Below are positions 17,484 to 28,300 of a DNA stretch of 64,000 nucleotides, in pieces. The translations under genes and the position numbers were made by a program. The DNA lies in assembly GCA_903870545.1 (NCBI GenBank), contig CAIQDI010000028.1, positions 1 through 64,000 on the forward strand. Direction: 5' to 3'. The DNA comes from an uncultured Pseudomonadota bacterium (GTDB lineage: Bacteria; Pseudomonadota; Gammaproteobacteria; Methylococcales; Methylomonadaceae). Under the pieces are notes generated by a model that was not told the DNA's origin, ran no database searches, and was given only the letters and a program-made list of their open reading frames with translations. How positions within the stretch are numbered: the stretch's first letter is position 1; each line of letters begins with the position of its first letter.

Positions 17484-18574
17484 ACAATTCGATTACCGCT
17501 CGCTTCAAACTCGATTATGGCGAATTTCAATTGTCGGTGAATTTATCTTTGCCGAATTCAGGCGTGACGGTTTTATTTGGGCATTCGGGTTCTGGCAAAA
17601 CGACGTTGTTGCGTTGCATTGCCGGCTTACAACAAGCGCAACAAAGTTATTTAGAAATCAACGGCAGCGTTTGGGATGACAGCGATGTCGGTATATTTTT
17701 GCCAACGCACAAACGTCCGCTCGGTTATGTGTTTCAAGACGCGAATTTGTTTTCACATTTGACCGTGCGTGAAAATTTGAATTTTGGTTTGAAGCGCATT
17801 AAAGCACATCCCCCCCGCCCCTCTTCAAAAGGGGGAGATTTTCAACGCATCGTTAATCTTTTGGGCATTGAACACTTGCTGGACAGAATGCCGGAGCGTT
17901 TGTCAGGTGGTGAAAAACAGCGTGTCGCCATTGCCCGCGCGTTGGTTTTGAATCCCGAAATTTTGTTGATGGACGAGCCGCTTGCGTCGCTCGATACCAA
18001 ACGTAAACAAGAAATTCTGCCGTTTCTAAGTCGTTTGAATCAGGAATTAAATATCCCTGTTTTGTACGTCACGCATTCTCATCAAGAAGTCGCACAATTG
18101 GCAGATTATTTGGTAGTTTTGGAAGCAGGAAAAGTGCAGGCTTCGGGTTCATTATCAGAAACATTGAGCCGTTTGGATTTACCACTTTCACAAGACCGCG
18201 AAGCCACAACTGTTTGGAACGTGACAATCGCCGAACACGAAACGGATTTTCATTTAACGCGCGTGGCGTTTGATGGCGGTTCGTTAAGTTTACCTGCGAT
18301 TGAGGCGAAAATCGGAACGCCGTTGCGGATTCAAATTTATGCACGGGATGTCAGTATTGTGTTAGAAATTCCTCGCGCCACCAGCATTCTCAACGTTTTG
18401 CCGGCAACGATTATCGATATTGTTGATGGCGAAAGTGGGCAAACGATTGTGCGTTTGAAGGTCGGCAATCAACCGCTATTAGCACACATCACGCGCAAAT
18501 CAGCCGTCATTTTAAATCTAAAAATTAGCAAAGCAGTTTTTGTGCAAATCAAAGGAATGTCAATTTTGAATTAG
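17480..18574 (+). CDS. modC: Molybdate ABC transporter ATPase ModC
   Basis: The protein has 364 residues, with its start overlapping the modB stop. Walker A is GHSGSGKTT, the Q-loop lies in YVFQDANLF, the signature is LSGGEKQRVAIARAL and Walker B is ILLMDEPLASLD with a following H-loop in VTHSHQE. A TOBE domain forms the C-terminal 70 residues (about 295-364). Residues 110-120 (HPPRPSSKGGD) are an extra segment encoded by a C-run/G-run palindrome inserted in frame between the Q-loop region and the signature. The insertion falls in a surface loop and the ATPase motifs are intact, so the protein is probably functional. Confidence 0.95.
   Translation: MNNSITARFKLDYGEFQLSVNLSLPNSGVTVLFGHSGSGKTTLLRCIAGLQQAQQSYLEINGSVWDDSDVGIFLPTHKRPLGYVFQDANLFSHLTVRENLNFGLKRIKAHPPRPSSKGGDFQRIVNLLGIEHLLDRMPERLSGGEKQRVAIARALVLNPEILLMDEPLASLDTKRKQEILPFLSRLNQELNIPVLYVTHSHQEVAQLADYLVVLEAGKVQASGSLSETLSRLDLPLSQDREATTVWNVTIAEHETDFHLTRVAFDGGSLSLPAIEAKIGTPLRIQIYARDVSIVLEIPRATSILNVLPATIIDIVDGESGQTIVRLKVGNQPLLAHITRKSAVILNLKISKAVFVQIKGMSILN
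17807..17839 (+). repeat. Palindromic repeat element inserted in frame in modC
   Basis: The segment has a C-rich arm (CCCCCCCGCCCC), a short TCTTCAAAA centre and a G-rich arm (GGGGG), and encodes HPPRPSSKGGD. It looks like the small dispersed palindromes found between genes in many bacterial genomes, here kept open in frame inside a gene. The composition contrasts sharply with the surrounding AT-rich sequence. Only one copy is visible in the window. Confidence 0.65.
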
Positions 18575-18663
18575 CGCAATTATGTTGTTAGTCCGTTAAA
18601 AATTCTGTTGCCTCGTTAGTGCAAATCAGGTTTTTAGCGTTCGCATTAAATTTTTTCACCCCC

Positions 18664-18702
18664 AAAACCAACTCGCATGTGCTTTGCGCTGGCGGGTTTT
18701 TT
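18664..18702 (+). terminator. Likely terminator after modC
   Basis: AAAACC at 18664 and the GGTTTT portion of GGGTTTTTT at 18694-18702 enclose a second CGCA/TGCG pairing with a bulge, and end in six T. It lies about 90 bases after the modC stop. The stem is imperfect. Confidence 0.45.
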
Positions 18703-19005
18703 ATTGTTTTAAATTCTCTGAAGTTTATCGAATTTATTGAACATTTTGACGTTATGATTCCACACCACGCGCACGAGAAATAATACTTGGCACATCATTT
18801 TGAACTCGATTTGTTCTTAATTAAACCATTACAGCTTGATTTCACTCTAAAAAGTCGATCACGGCGTTTATCACTATTTTAGATACCACTATCACATAAT
18901 ACCGTTTCACACGTTGTATCATTTTCTTTAAAATTCTTGACGACAAAGACGGATGCTGAGTTTTTATCCGTATTCATTCTCTAGTTTCATTTTAGAAAGG
19001 CTTAT
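18703..19005 (+). promoter_or_regulatory. Leader region of the two-partner secretion operon
   Basis: This 303-base non-coding stretch separates modC from the next operon. It contains a small hairpin, ACGGAT (18949-18954) with ATCCGT (18966-18971), about 35 bases before the first gene, and an AGAAAGG ribosome site just before 19006. A TTGACG at 18937 could be a -35 box but has no good -10 at normal spacing. No open reading frame of note is present. Confidence 0.4.
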
Positions 19006-20682
19006 ATGAAAACAACTACCACGCTTGGTTTTGCTATCTCCCTTTTATTGGGTTCGCAATCTACTTACGCATTAACGCCTTGGACTGACGGCGCACCCGA
19101 AATTACCATTTATACATCAGGCGGTGCTGCACAAGATAAAGCATACGGTGAAGTGGTGAAAAAAACACTTGCAGCGGCGAACAGTGTGGATGTTTTTGAT
19201 GACGTAAATCCTAAATCTGGCAATGTAGGTTCTCGTTGGTCAGCGTACTATTTTGTGGGAAATGACAATTTAGGCGCAGGATTGGCAGGCAAAAAAATTC
19301 TATTGGAAAAACGTATTTATGGTGCAGCGGGTTATGGCGTTGTGCCTTTAGTTGCCAGCATTCCACTTGAACATCTCAACATTTCTAGTGCAAAATCCAC
19401 CGACTGGGTAGCGAATAATAAAGGTGCGTGGAAAGCTGACATTACCAGTGCTAACGGCAGTAAGTATTTAGCGAAACGTCAATCTGACGGCGGTTTTCTA
19501 GGTGTCGATACGAACAGCCTATTGAAACCTGGAACGGAAAACTTTCCAACACCGGTTAATGAAATTCTCACTGGCAAACCGGAACCTAAATGGCCTACCA
19601 ATCTGACCGCTATACCGGTAAAAGGAAAGTCCTTTACGAGCGTTGCCACCGGCGGATTAGTTTATGGCGTGGGCGTGACCGAAGATTTATATAAAGTTTT
19701 ACAGGTCGCTCAAAAAAGAGCCGGCACATTGTCAAGCACGGCGGTAGTGGGTAATTACGCTGAAAAAGATTTACCGAACCTGAGTCGTAATGTGGTGGGT
19801 TCATTTTTAGCAGGAAAAGTAGGCAATTGGGAACAAATCAAAATTGTCGATAAAACCGACGGCGACAAAGTAAAAACACTGTTAGATTCTAGCATTCTTG
19901 CCGAAGCGGGTGTAATTGCACCTTATCAAGAATCAACATCGGGAAGTCATTTAACGCCGGTGGCTGTGGGCAGACGAAACAACGGTGCAGCGGTTGGCGC
20001 GGTGGCTTACGCTAAATTCTTAAATTACCCCGGTACACCAAACTCGATTGCGCCAGCCAGCGCAACGCCTAATAAACCGACCGACGAAGATGCCTCTTTG
20101 CCTATCGTCAAATCACCAACGGGTACCTCTGATACGGGTAATTTGTTAATTGATTGGCAAAATGGTACCAACGTAACGGGCTACAACAATGTGGTAGATG
20201 GTGCCGGTTTTGCTAAACGTTGGGGAATTGCCATCAACAGTGCTGATCGTAACAATGCGGTTAAAGCCGATGGAACAGGTGGCGATCCTTGGCGATATAT
20301 TAAAATCGACGGTTACGCGCCAACTTTGGAAAACGTCGCCGCCGGGGTTTATCCCATTTGGGCAGAAGGTTCCATTCTTTACCGTACCACGAATACCTCT
20401 GATAAAGATTGGGCATCCAAAGCAAAATTGTTAAAAACATTAGCCGACGATTTGGGCAGCCCGACCGTGGCGAATGTTGTCAATACGACTCAGCCTTGGG
20501 GTAAAACTGGCATTTTTGCCACCACCGCTGATCCGCGTGGTTTCGTTTCGGCTGTTCCCTTCGATACCAGCAATCCTGTTGTGCCTTTTACCCATTTAGG
20601 CAGTGATGGCACGGTACATTTGGAAACCGTACCAGTTGCGGATTCAAATGCTAAAGGTGGTTTAGAGCTTCAATTGAAATAA
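19006..20682 (+). CDS. Secreted periplasmic-binding-protein-like protein
   Basis: The protein has 558 residues with a signal peptide ending at about STYA-LTPW (residue 22-23). The mature protein begins with a PstS-like strand pattern (EITIYTSGGAAQDKAYGEVV) and later has segments such as GSFLAGKVGNWEQIK and QESTSGSHLTPVAVGRRNNG, which recall the phosphate-binding-protein fold. It is much longer than a usual PstS and has no ABC permease or ATPase genes beside it. It leads the tpsB-tpsA operon, 30 bases before tpsB. A role as an extracellular ligand binder or surface accessory of the TpsA filament is inferred from context. The fold assignment is moderate. Confidence 0.65.
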   Translation: MKTTTTLGFAISLLLGSQSTYALTPWTDGAPEITIYTSGGAAQDKAYGEVVKKTLAAANSVDVFDDVNPKSGNVGSRWSAYYFVGNDNLGAGLAGKKILLEKRIYGAAGYGVVPLVASIPLEHLNISSAKSTDWVANNKGAWKADITSANGSKYLAKRQSDGGFLGVDTNSLLKPGTENFPTPVNEILTGKPEPKWPTNLTAIPVKGKSFTSVATGGLVYGVGVTEDLYKVLQVAQKRAGTLSSTAVVGNYAEKDLPNLSRNVVGSFLAGKVGNWEQIKIVDKTDGDKVKTLLDSSILAEAGVIAPYQESTSGSHLTPVAVGRRNNGAAVGAVAYAKFLNYPGTPNSIAPASATPNKPTDEDASLPIVKSPTGTSDTGNLLIDWQNGTNVTGYNNVVDGAGFAKRWGIAINSADRNNAVKADGTGGDPWRYIKIDGYAPTLENVAAGVYPIWAEGSILYRTTNTSDKDWASKAKLLKTLADDLGSPTVANVVNTTQPWGKTGIFATTADPRGFVSAVPFDTSNPVVPFTHLGSDGTVHLETVPVADSNAKGGLELQLK

Positions 20683-20712
20683 CTTTACAGTTCAAAGGAC
20701 AACGAAAACGCA

Positions 20713-22386
20713 ATGCAAAACGCAAAACGTTCCTCGTTTGCTCTGTTTTCAACAGCAATAACACAAGTCATGACGCATAAGGTAAAAGGTTTTTACAACC
20801 TATTGCCTTATGCTGTTTTGTTTTGTGCTACACCGTTGTGGGCGCAAGAAGCAAATAATCAAGAAAATGTCGCCGTTGCTGCTCAAGCGCAACCAGGATT
20901 CGATTTGTTTGAATTACAGGTTGACGGCAATACCGTGTTAGACAGCGCGTTAATCGAAAAAACACTTTATCCTTTTTTAGGAAAAGGAAAATCGGTGGAC
21001 GACGTTGAAAAAGCCCGTCAAACCTTAGAAGCATTTTACAAAGACAAAGGTTATCCAACTGTTTTAGTGGAAATTCCAGAACAAGATGTGGTCGAAGGAT
21101 TAGTGCGTTTGCAAGTGGTTGAAGGTTCGGTCGAACGTTTGAAAGTCACCGGTTCTCGCTATTTTTATTTAGGAAAAATCACCGAAAAAGTTCCCGCGCT
21201 TGCCGCTGGACAAGTGCCTTATATGCCAGCGGTACAAGAACAAATCAACGCATTAAGCAAAGAATCTCCCGACAGACAAGTTACGCCGGTATTTCGTGCT
21301 GGTTCTACACCAGGAAAAACAGAAATTGAATTGCGCGTAAAAGATGAATTGCCGTTGCACGGTAGCGTTGAAATAAATGGACGAAATTCCGAACACACCA
21401 GTCGTTCTCGCATAATCAGTTCCATTCGTTACGATAATTTGTGGCAACGTTTTCACAGCGCGTCGCTGCAATATCAAGTTTCGCCTGAAAATCCAGATGA
21501 AGTTGACGTGTGGTCGGGAACGTATGTTTTACCAACGGGTTGGCGCGATTCACGTTTAGCACTTTATGGCATCGGCATTAGTTCAAATACGCAACTTGGC
21601 ACCAGCGTTGGCAGTTTATCGGTGGTGGGTGCCGGTTCAATTTACGGAGCGCGTTTAATGTTGCCACTGGCGACATTTGAACGCTATTCGCACAGCGTCA
21701 ATTTAGGTTTTGATTACAAAAACTTTTCGCAAGGTGTCAAAACAAAAGGTCAGGACACACAAAATACGCCGATTAGTTACGCGGGCTTTCAAGCGGGTTA
21801 TGACGGAAATTGGCGTTTGGACGATTCTGTTACCTCGCTCAGTTCAGCCTTACATTTTTCGGTGCGCGGTTTAGGGAATGACACGCAAGAATTTTCTCAA
21901 AAACGGGTCGGTGCAAAAGCGGATTATTTGTATTTAACCAGCGAGTTAAAACATTTACAGCAAATGCCGTGGGATTTACGTTTAGCGGCGCGTTTATCTG
22001 GACAAATTTCAAATTCTCCGCTGATTAGCAACGAACAATTTTCAGCAGGCGGACAACAAAGCGTGCGCGGTTATTATCAAACTCAACAATTGGGTGATGA
22101 CGGCGCGAATCTCTCTTTGGAATTACAAAGTCCCGCATTACCACAGTGGGATTTTGCCCAAAATTTACGCGCTCATGTGTTTTTTGATTACGCCCATCTC
22201 TGGGTACAAAAACCGCTTGCGTCAAATCCGTCGTCTTATCAATTAGCCGGCACAGGCGTTGGGTTACGAATGGAATTGTTTAAGCATTTTGTCAGCGAAT
22301 TAGATTGGTCATATCCGCTTTATAAACAAAGTACGGTAGATGTGGGCGATCAACGTATCGATTTTCGTTTTGCTTACGAGTTTTAA
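20713..22386 (+). CDS. TpsB outer-membrane transporter (ShlB/FhaC/HecB family)
   Basis: The protein has 557 residues. A long N-terminus precedes a signal peptide core ending ATPLWAQ-E, so translation might instead begin at Met20. Two POTRA domains occupy about residues 75-220 (FELQVDGNTVLD, then VERLKVTGSRYFYLGKI). A 16-strand barrel follows, with the VRGYYQTQQLGDDG motif of loop L6 and a terminal phenylalanine (FRFAYEF) for BAM recognition. It translocates the TpsA partner encoded 12 bases downstream. AAGGAC lies upstream of the start. Confidence 0.93.
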   Translation: MQNAKRSSFALFSTAITQVMTHKVKGFYNLLPYAVLFCATPLWAQEANNQENVAVAAQAQPGFDLFELQVDGNTVLDSALIEKTLYPFLGKGKSVDDVEKARQTLEAFYKDKGYPTVLVEIPEQDVVEGLVRLQVVEGSVERLKVTGSRYFYLGKITEKVPALAAGQVPYMPAVQEQINALSKESPDRQVTPVFRAGSTPGKTEIELRVKDELPLHGSVEINGRNSEHTSRSRIISSIRYDNLWQRFHSASLQYQVSPENPDEVDVWSGTYVLPTGWRDSRLALYGIGISSNTQLGTSVGSLSVVGAGSIYGARLMLPLATFERYSHSVNLGFDYKNFSQGVKTKGQDTQNTPISYAGFQAGYDGNWRLDDSVTSLSSALHFSVRGLGNDTQEFSQKRVGAKADYLYLTSELKHLQQMPWDLRLAARLSGQISNSPLISNEQFSAGGQQSVRGYYQTQQLGDDGANLSLELQSPALPQWDFAQNLRAHVFFDYAHLWVQKPLASNPSSYQLAGTGVGLRMELFKHFVSELDWSYPLYKQSTVDVGDQRIDFRFAYEF

Positions 22387-22398
22387 TAGGAATTCGAT

Positions 22399-25300
22399 AT
22401 GGCTATTTTTTCTCAAAAACCATTAGTGTTGGCAATTCGGGCGTTAATCGGTTTCGCACTGGTTTCACCGCAAGTCAAAGCCGAATTACCGGTGCCAAGT
22501 GCGGCGGTAAATTTATCAATAAAACCCATTGAAATAGCGACGCAAGGACAAGCGACCGCTGCGATTTCAGGCAATAACATGACGATTCAACAAGGTTCCG
22601 ATAAAGCCGTTTTGGATTGGCAAAAATTTAACGTCGGGGTTGAAAATAGCGTGAAATTTGAACAGCCGTCGAGCAGTTCAATTGCTTTAAATAACATTCA
22701 TCAAGCCGATGCCAGCAAAATTATGGGAACGATTTCGGCAAACGGGCAAGTTTATTTGGTGAATCAAAACGGCTTTGTTTTTGGCAAAGATTCGCAAGTG
22801 AATGTGAATTCTTTAGTCGCGACCACCCTTGGAATCTCAAACGATATTTTTCAAAAAGGCATTACCAAAGCCTTTGATATTGACGGTTCCGCCGCATTGC
22901 AAGGTGCGGGCGATGTTGTTTTAAAAGACGATAAAGGCAATCCGCTCAAAGATGCCAGCGGTAATTTGGTCAAAATTCAAATTATTATCGCTAAAGGCGC
23001 AAGCATCAAAACCAATGCCCCAGGCGGTCGCGTCATTATTGCTGCGCCGAGCATCACCAATGAAGGCGATATTGAAACACCTGACGGACAAGCGATTCTT
23101 GCCGCATCAAAAGACAAAGTGTATTTGCAAGAAGCGGGCGTTGACGATTCCACACGCGGTTTAGTCGTGGAAGTCGGCAAAGGCGGTGAAGTCAATAACG
23201 TTGGCAAAGTGCTTGCCGAACGTGGCAACGCCAGTTTATTAGGTTTTGCCGTTAATCAAAAAGGCATTGTATCAGCCACTACGTCGGTCAAACTGAACGG
23301 TTCCGTGCGTTTATTAGCCCACGAAGGTGTTCAAGACCGTTCAGGAACAGGCGGAAAATTATTACCGCAAAGCACGCTCCGAACCGAAGATGAAGGCGAT
23401 GGTTTAGGAAAAAACGCGACCGTTAATTTAGCTGAAAATAGCCGCACCAGTGTTGATTTAGCGACGGATAAAACTGAAACTGCTATCGATGCTCAAGCGC
23501 AAACTTCATCAACTATTGAAGTCAGTGGACACGATGTGGTTGTGCAAAATAACGCGACGATTGAAGCAAAATCAGGAAAAATTGACGTGGCTGCCATCGA
23601 CAATCTGACCGATTCCACACAAAAAGGCACTGCCCGCATTTATTTAGAATCTGGCAGTCATGTTGATGTTTCCGGGGTGAAAGCCGTAACGCTTCCCGTT
23701 GAGCGAAATGTGGTAAAAGTAGAAATTCGTAAAAATGAATTGCGTGATGCACCGTTACAACGCGACGGTATTTTATATGGCAAAACTGTTGCCGTGGATG
23801 TGCGCGATGCCACGTTAAAACGTGATAGCGACGGCAAACTCACCAGCGCAACTATTCCTGTCGCAGACATTAAAGGCGCAGTCGATAGAATTGAACGAAA
23901 TATCGATGAACGCAGCACCATCGGCGGCAAAATCACACTCAAATCCAGCGGCGATGTGATTGCTAAAACAAATAGCAATTTAGATTTTTCGGGCGGTTCG
24001 ATTAACTATCAAGATGGCGTTGTCGAAACCACGCAATTAACGTCAAATGGACAAGTTTTTTCAATCGCCAAAGCGGATTCAAATTTAAACTACGACGGCA
24101 TCATCACCAACAAAGTCGCTACCTCCGGTTATGTGGAAGGCAAATCGGGCGGCGCGTTAGTTATCAATAGTTATGAATCGGTGCTGGATGGGAATTTGCA
24201 CGGTGAAACGGTTTCAGGCGTTTATCAGCGCGACGTGGCAAACAAAGTCGCTGGAAGTTCGTTATCGTTAGATTTAAATAATAACAATTCGTTTGGCAAA
24301 CAAGCAATCAATTTTGCGCCACAACCGAATGCGATTGTCATGAGTGCAAACGACGTTTTACCTCGAAAATCTAACGAAGATTTATCGGCGATGGATTTGC
24401 AATTATCAGCCGATACATTTCAAAAAGCTGGTATTTCAAACGTTGATATTAAAACCAATGGCGGAATCACCCTTGCAAAAGAGGCTGTCATTCATTTGCC
24501 CAATTACGGTGGTTTGAAAATTGCCGCGAAAGATGTCGATATTCAAGGTTCGATTATCGCGCCTTCTGGAAATGTGGATATTCAACCGATAAAAATTGAC
24601 GGAACTCGTTTGCCCAACGCCATTACATTAGGTGATTCAGCGGTAATTGATACGTCAGGGAAATGGATTAACGATGTCGCCGACAGTCAAAATGTTCAAA
24701 CCTCCCGTGAATTGACGCTTGATGGCGGTTCAGTTTCATTGCAAAGCGAACAAGCAGATTTACGGTTAGCGACTGGAAGTCGAATTGATGTCAGCGGCGG
24801 CGCGGCGATTGACGTGAATAACAAAACAACCGTGGGCAAAGCGGGTGCGATTAACTTAGTTGCAACCAGTCACGACGCGGGCGGACAAGCTGCCAGTCTT
24901 GTATTAGAAGGAAAATTAGAAGGTTGGGGCGTAACACAAGGCGGCTCTTTAAATTTAACCAGCAACGAAGTCATTATTGGCTCTGCCAGTAACGCACCTC
25001 AACATGCCGATTCAAAAGCCACGCCGCTGATTTTGAACCCTGATTTTTTCAGACAAAATGGGTTTTCAAATTACACCGTCAACGCTTATCTTCATGGTTT
25101 AACGGTTGCCGATAATGTTCAGCTCAAACCGCTACAGCAAAATATCCAATTGAACGGTGATGCCGTTACCAAACCGACTGGCTCGAATTTGCGTGATGTG
25201 GGTTCCGTTATTACGTTGCCAGATGCGTTGAGAAATTCGACTAATCTGACTTTGTCGCTGGCTCAACCGTTAGCGCAAACTCGCGCTGAAGTTTTAACGA

Positions 25301-28300
25301 TAGGTGAAAATGCGCTGATTCAAGGTGACGCGCAAGCCACTATCAATTTAAATTCGGATACGTCGATTATTCTCAACGGCACTATTGACGCGCCTGCGGG
25401 GAATATCAATTTAACCATCAACGCACCAACGGGCAGCGACACGGGATTTTTTGATTCGCAAGGAATTTGGTTGAGTTCAGACAGTCGTTTGAGCGCAAAA
25501 GGAATTTTTAAACCCACGCTCAATCCGTTAAATTTAACCACTGGCGACGTATTAGCAGGCGGCAATATCGCACTAATCGCGAAACGTGGTTATATCGTGA
25601 GTCGGGAAAATTCGGCGATAGATGTTTCCGGCACCGCCAAAACGCTCGATTTTATTCAATCGAATAATTCAAATCCGCAATTAGTCAGTCAAACTATTTC
25701 GTCAACGGGCGGCACAATTACTTTAAAAGCTGGCGAAGGCATTATCGCGGACGGTAAATTTCAAGCAAAAGGCGGTGAAGGCGCGGCAGGTGGTTCATTA
25801 GTGGTTGAATTAAACAGCGGTTTACGCAGCAAACCTGATGTGCCAGTTAGCAGCGGTTTATTTCCCGATGATGAAAATAACGCACTGACCCACACCATCG
25901 AAATTACGAACACCATTACGCCAACGTTGTCGAACACCGTCAAACAAGGCGACGCGATTGCCTCTGAAATTTATAGCGGTCGCGCAGTATTTAAAAATGA
26001 ACAACTCAATTCAAGCATTGTTGCTTCGTTGGAATTGAAAACCGATGTTATTGGCGCAAATGGCGATTACGCGGGCGGCATCTTATTCAACGGCGATATA
26101 ACGCTTAATGCCACGAAACAAATTCTGTTGGATTCGCCACAACTTCAAACGACAAAGGGCAACGTCACGTTGAACACGGCTTACGCGGCATTGGGTTCAA
26201 CGCAAAGTCGTTTAGATTCAGATTTAGGCGACGGTACATTTTCAACAACACTCGCGCCACAAGCGGTAAATGGTTTGGGGCAATTTAATGTAGTCGCCAA
26301 AAATATCGATTTAATCGGCGGGTTAAGTTTCAAAAATTTTAACCAAGTCAATTTAAACAGCGCAGGCGATTTACGCACGACAGGCATTCGCGTTCGCTCG
26401 GACAGCAAAGATTATTTGGGCGAATTTAAACTCGACGGCAATTTAACACTGACGGCGGCGCAAATTTATCCCGCCACATTGAGCAATTATAAATTTTCCA
26501 TTGCAGGTGAAAACGGCTCGGTCGTCATTAAAACCAACGGTTTACCAACCGCGCCCGTTTATTCGGCGGCGGGAATTTTAACCATTGACGCGGCAAATAT
26601 CACTCAAAGTGGCGTATTAAAAGCTCCGTTCGGCTCGTTAAATTTGAATGCGCGTAATTTTGTACGTTTAACCGATGGCAGCGTCACGTCTGTTTCGGGC
26701 GACGGTGTAACAGTGCCATTCGGTAAAGGTTCTGGTGGTTTAAATTGGCTGTATCCGTTTGATGCGAATGGCAGCGTTTCTTTAGTTGTCGAGTCGCCAC
26801 CCGAAAAGCGTTTAACGCTCACAGGACGTGAAGTCGATTTACAAAAAGGCGCGAAAGTTAATCTCAACGGCGGCGGCGATTTAGTCGCTTACGAATTTAT
26901 TACCGGCGCAGGCGGCACTCAAGATGTTTTGAATAATAATACAGCGGGCAATAAAAAATTTGCGGTGTTGCCAGATTTAGGACACGCCTTAACGCCTTAC
27001 GATCCGCTGGAATCAACCGATTCAAATATCAAAATGGGCGACAGCGTTTATTTAAATGCAGGTTCAGGACTTTCGGCGGGTTGGTACACGATATTGCCCG
27101 CGCATTATGCGTTATTGCCCGATGCGTATTTAGTGACTCCGTTAGCCAATACGCAAGATTGGTCGCCTACTCAAACGGCGAAAGATTTAGCTGGCACCAC
27201 ATTGGTTGCGGGTCGTTATGGCGATGCCAACGCGGGAATTCAAAATCCACGTTGGCAAGGTTTTTCGGTGCAATCAGGCAAAGTCGCGCGAACTTATTCG
27301 GAATACACCGATTATTTTGCCAACGATTTTTTTGCTGAAAAAGCCACTCAAGCCATCGCTGGCGCGTCCCAATTACCGCAAGATGCGGGCAGTTTAGCCA
27401 TTGCCGCCCAAACAAAATTAACGTTAAACGCCGATTTATTTTCCTTGCCAGTCAATAATGGACGTGGCAGTTTTGTTGATGTGAGTGCAGACCATTTAGC
27501 GATTGTTGGGCGACGTGAAGACGTAACCGAAAACAAAGATGGCGAAACGGTGAGTTTATTTGTGGATGATTTAAATAAACTCAATGCGCCAAGTTTGTTA
27601 TTGGGTGGAACTCGTAGCAAAAACAAAGACGGACAAGTTGTCACAGTAAATGCCCAAACCCTGACGATTGCGAGTGATGCAAAATTAACTGGCTCGGATA
27701 TTATTTTGGCGGCAAAAAATACCTTAAAAGTGTCAGCGGGTGCCAAAATTCAAAGCATTGGCAAAAACAATTCCGAACCCAGCACATTACAAATTATCAC
27801 CAACGCGCCTGCTTTCGATGAAATTGGCGAACCCTTATTAGATGCGAACGGAAAAGCAGTCGTATCAAGCGACAGCGCATTTTTGCGATTATCTTCCGCC
27901 AGTCAAACCGAATTGATTCGCACTGGAAAAGTCACGGGCGAATCGGGCGTTTTGATTGTTGAAAAAGGCGCAACATTACAAGCTGATAACGCCATGTTAC
28001 TGGATTCAACCAAAGACACGGCATTTGCTGGCGATATTGTAATGAATGGCGGTTCACTCGGTTTAAACGCCAGCCGCATCAGTTTAGGAAACGCACCATC
28101 TGGAACGGTGGGTTTGGTTTTATCGTCAACGGATTTCACCCTTGATGAATTGAAACTTAATAGCCGCAGCGACCTTGATATTTATGGCGCGGTGAACATG
28201 AACACTCAAAAATTATCCATCGATGCCGCTGCCATTCGGGGATTAAATAACGCCAATCAAACTGCCACGATTAGCGCGAAGAACATTATTTTATCGAATC

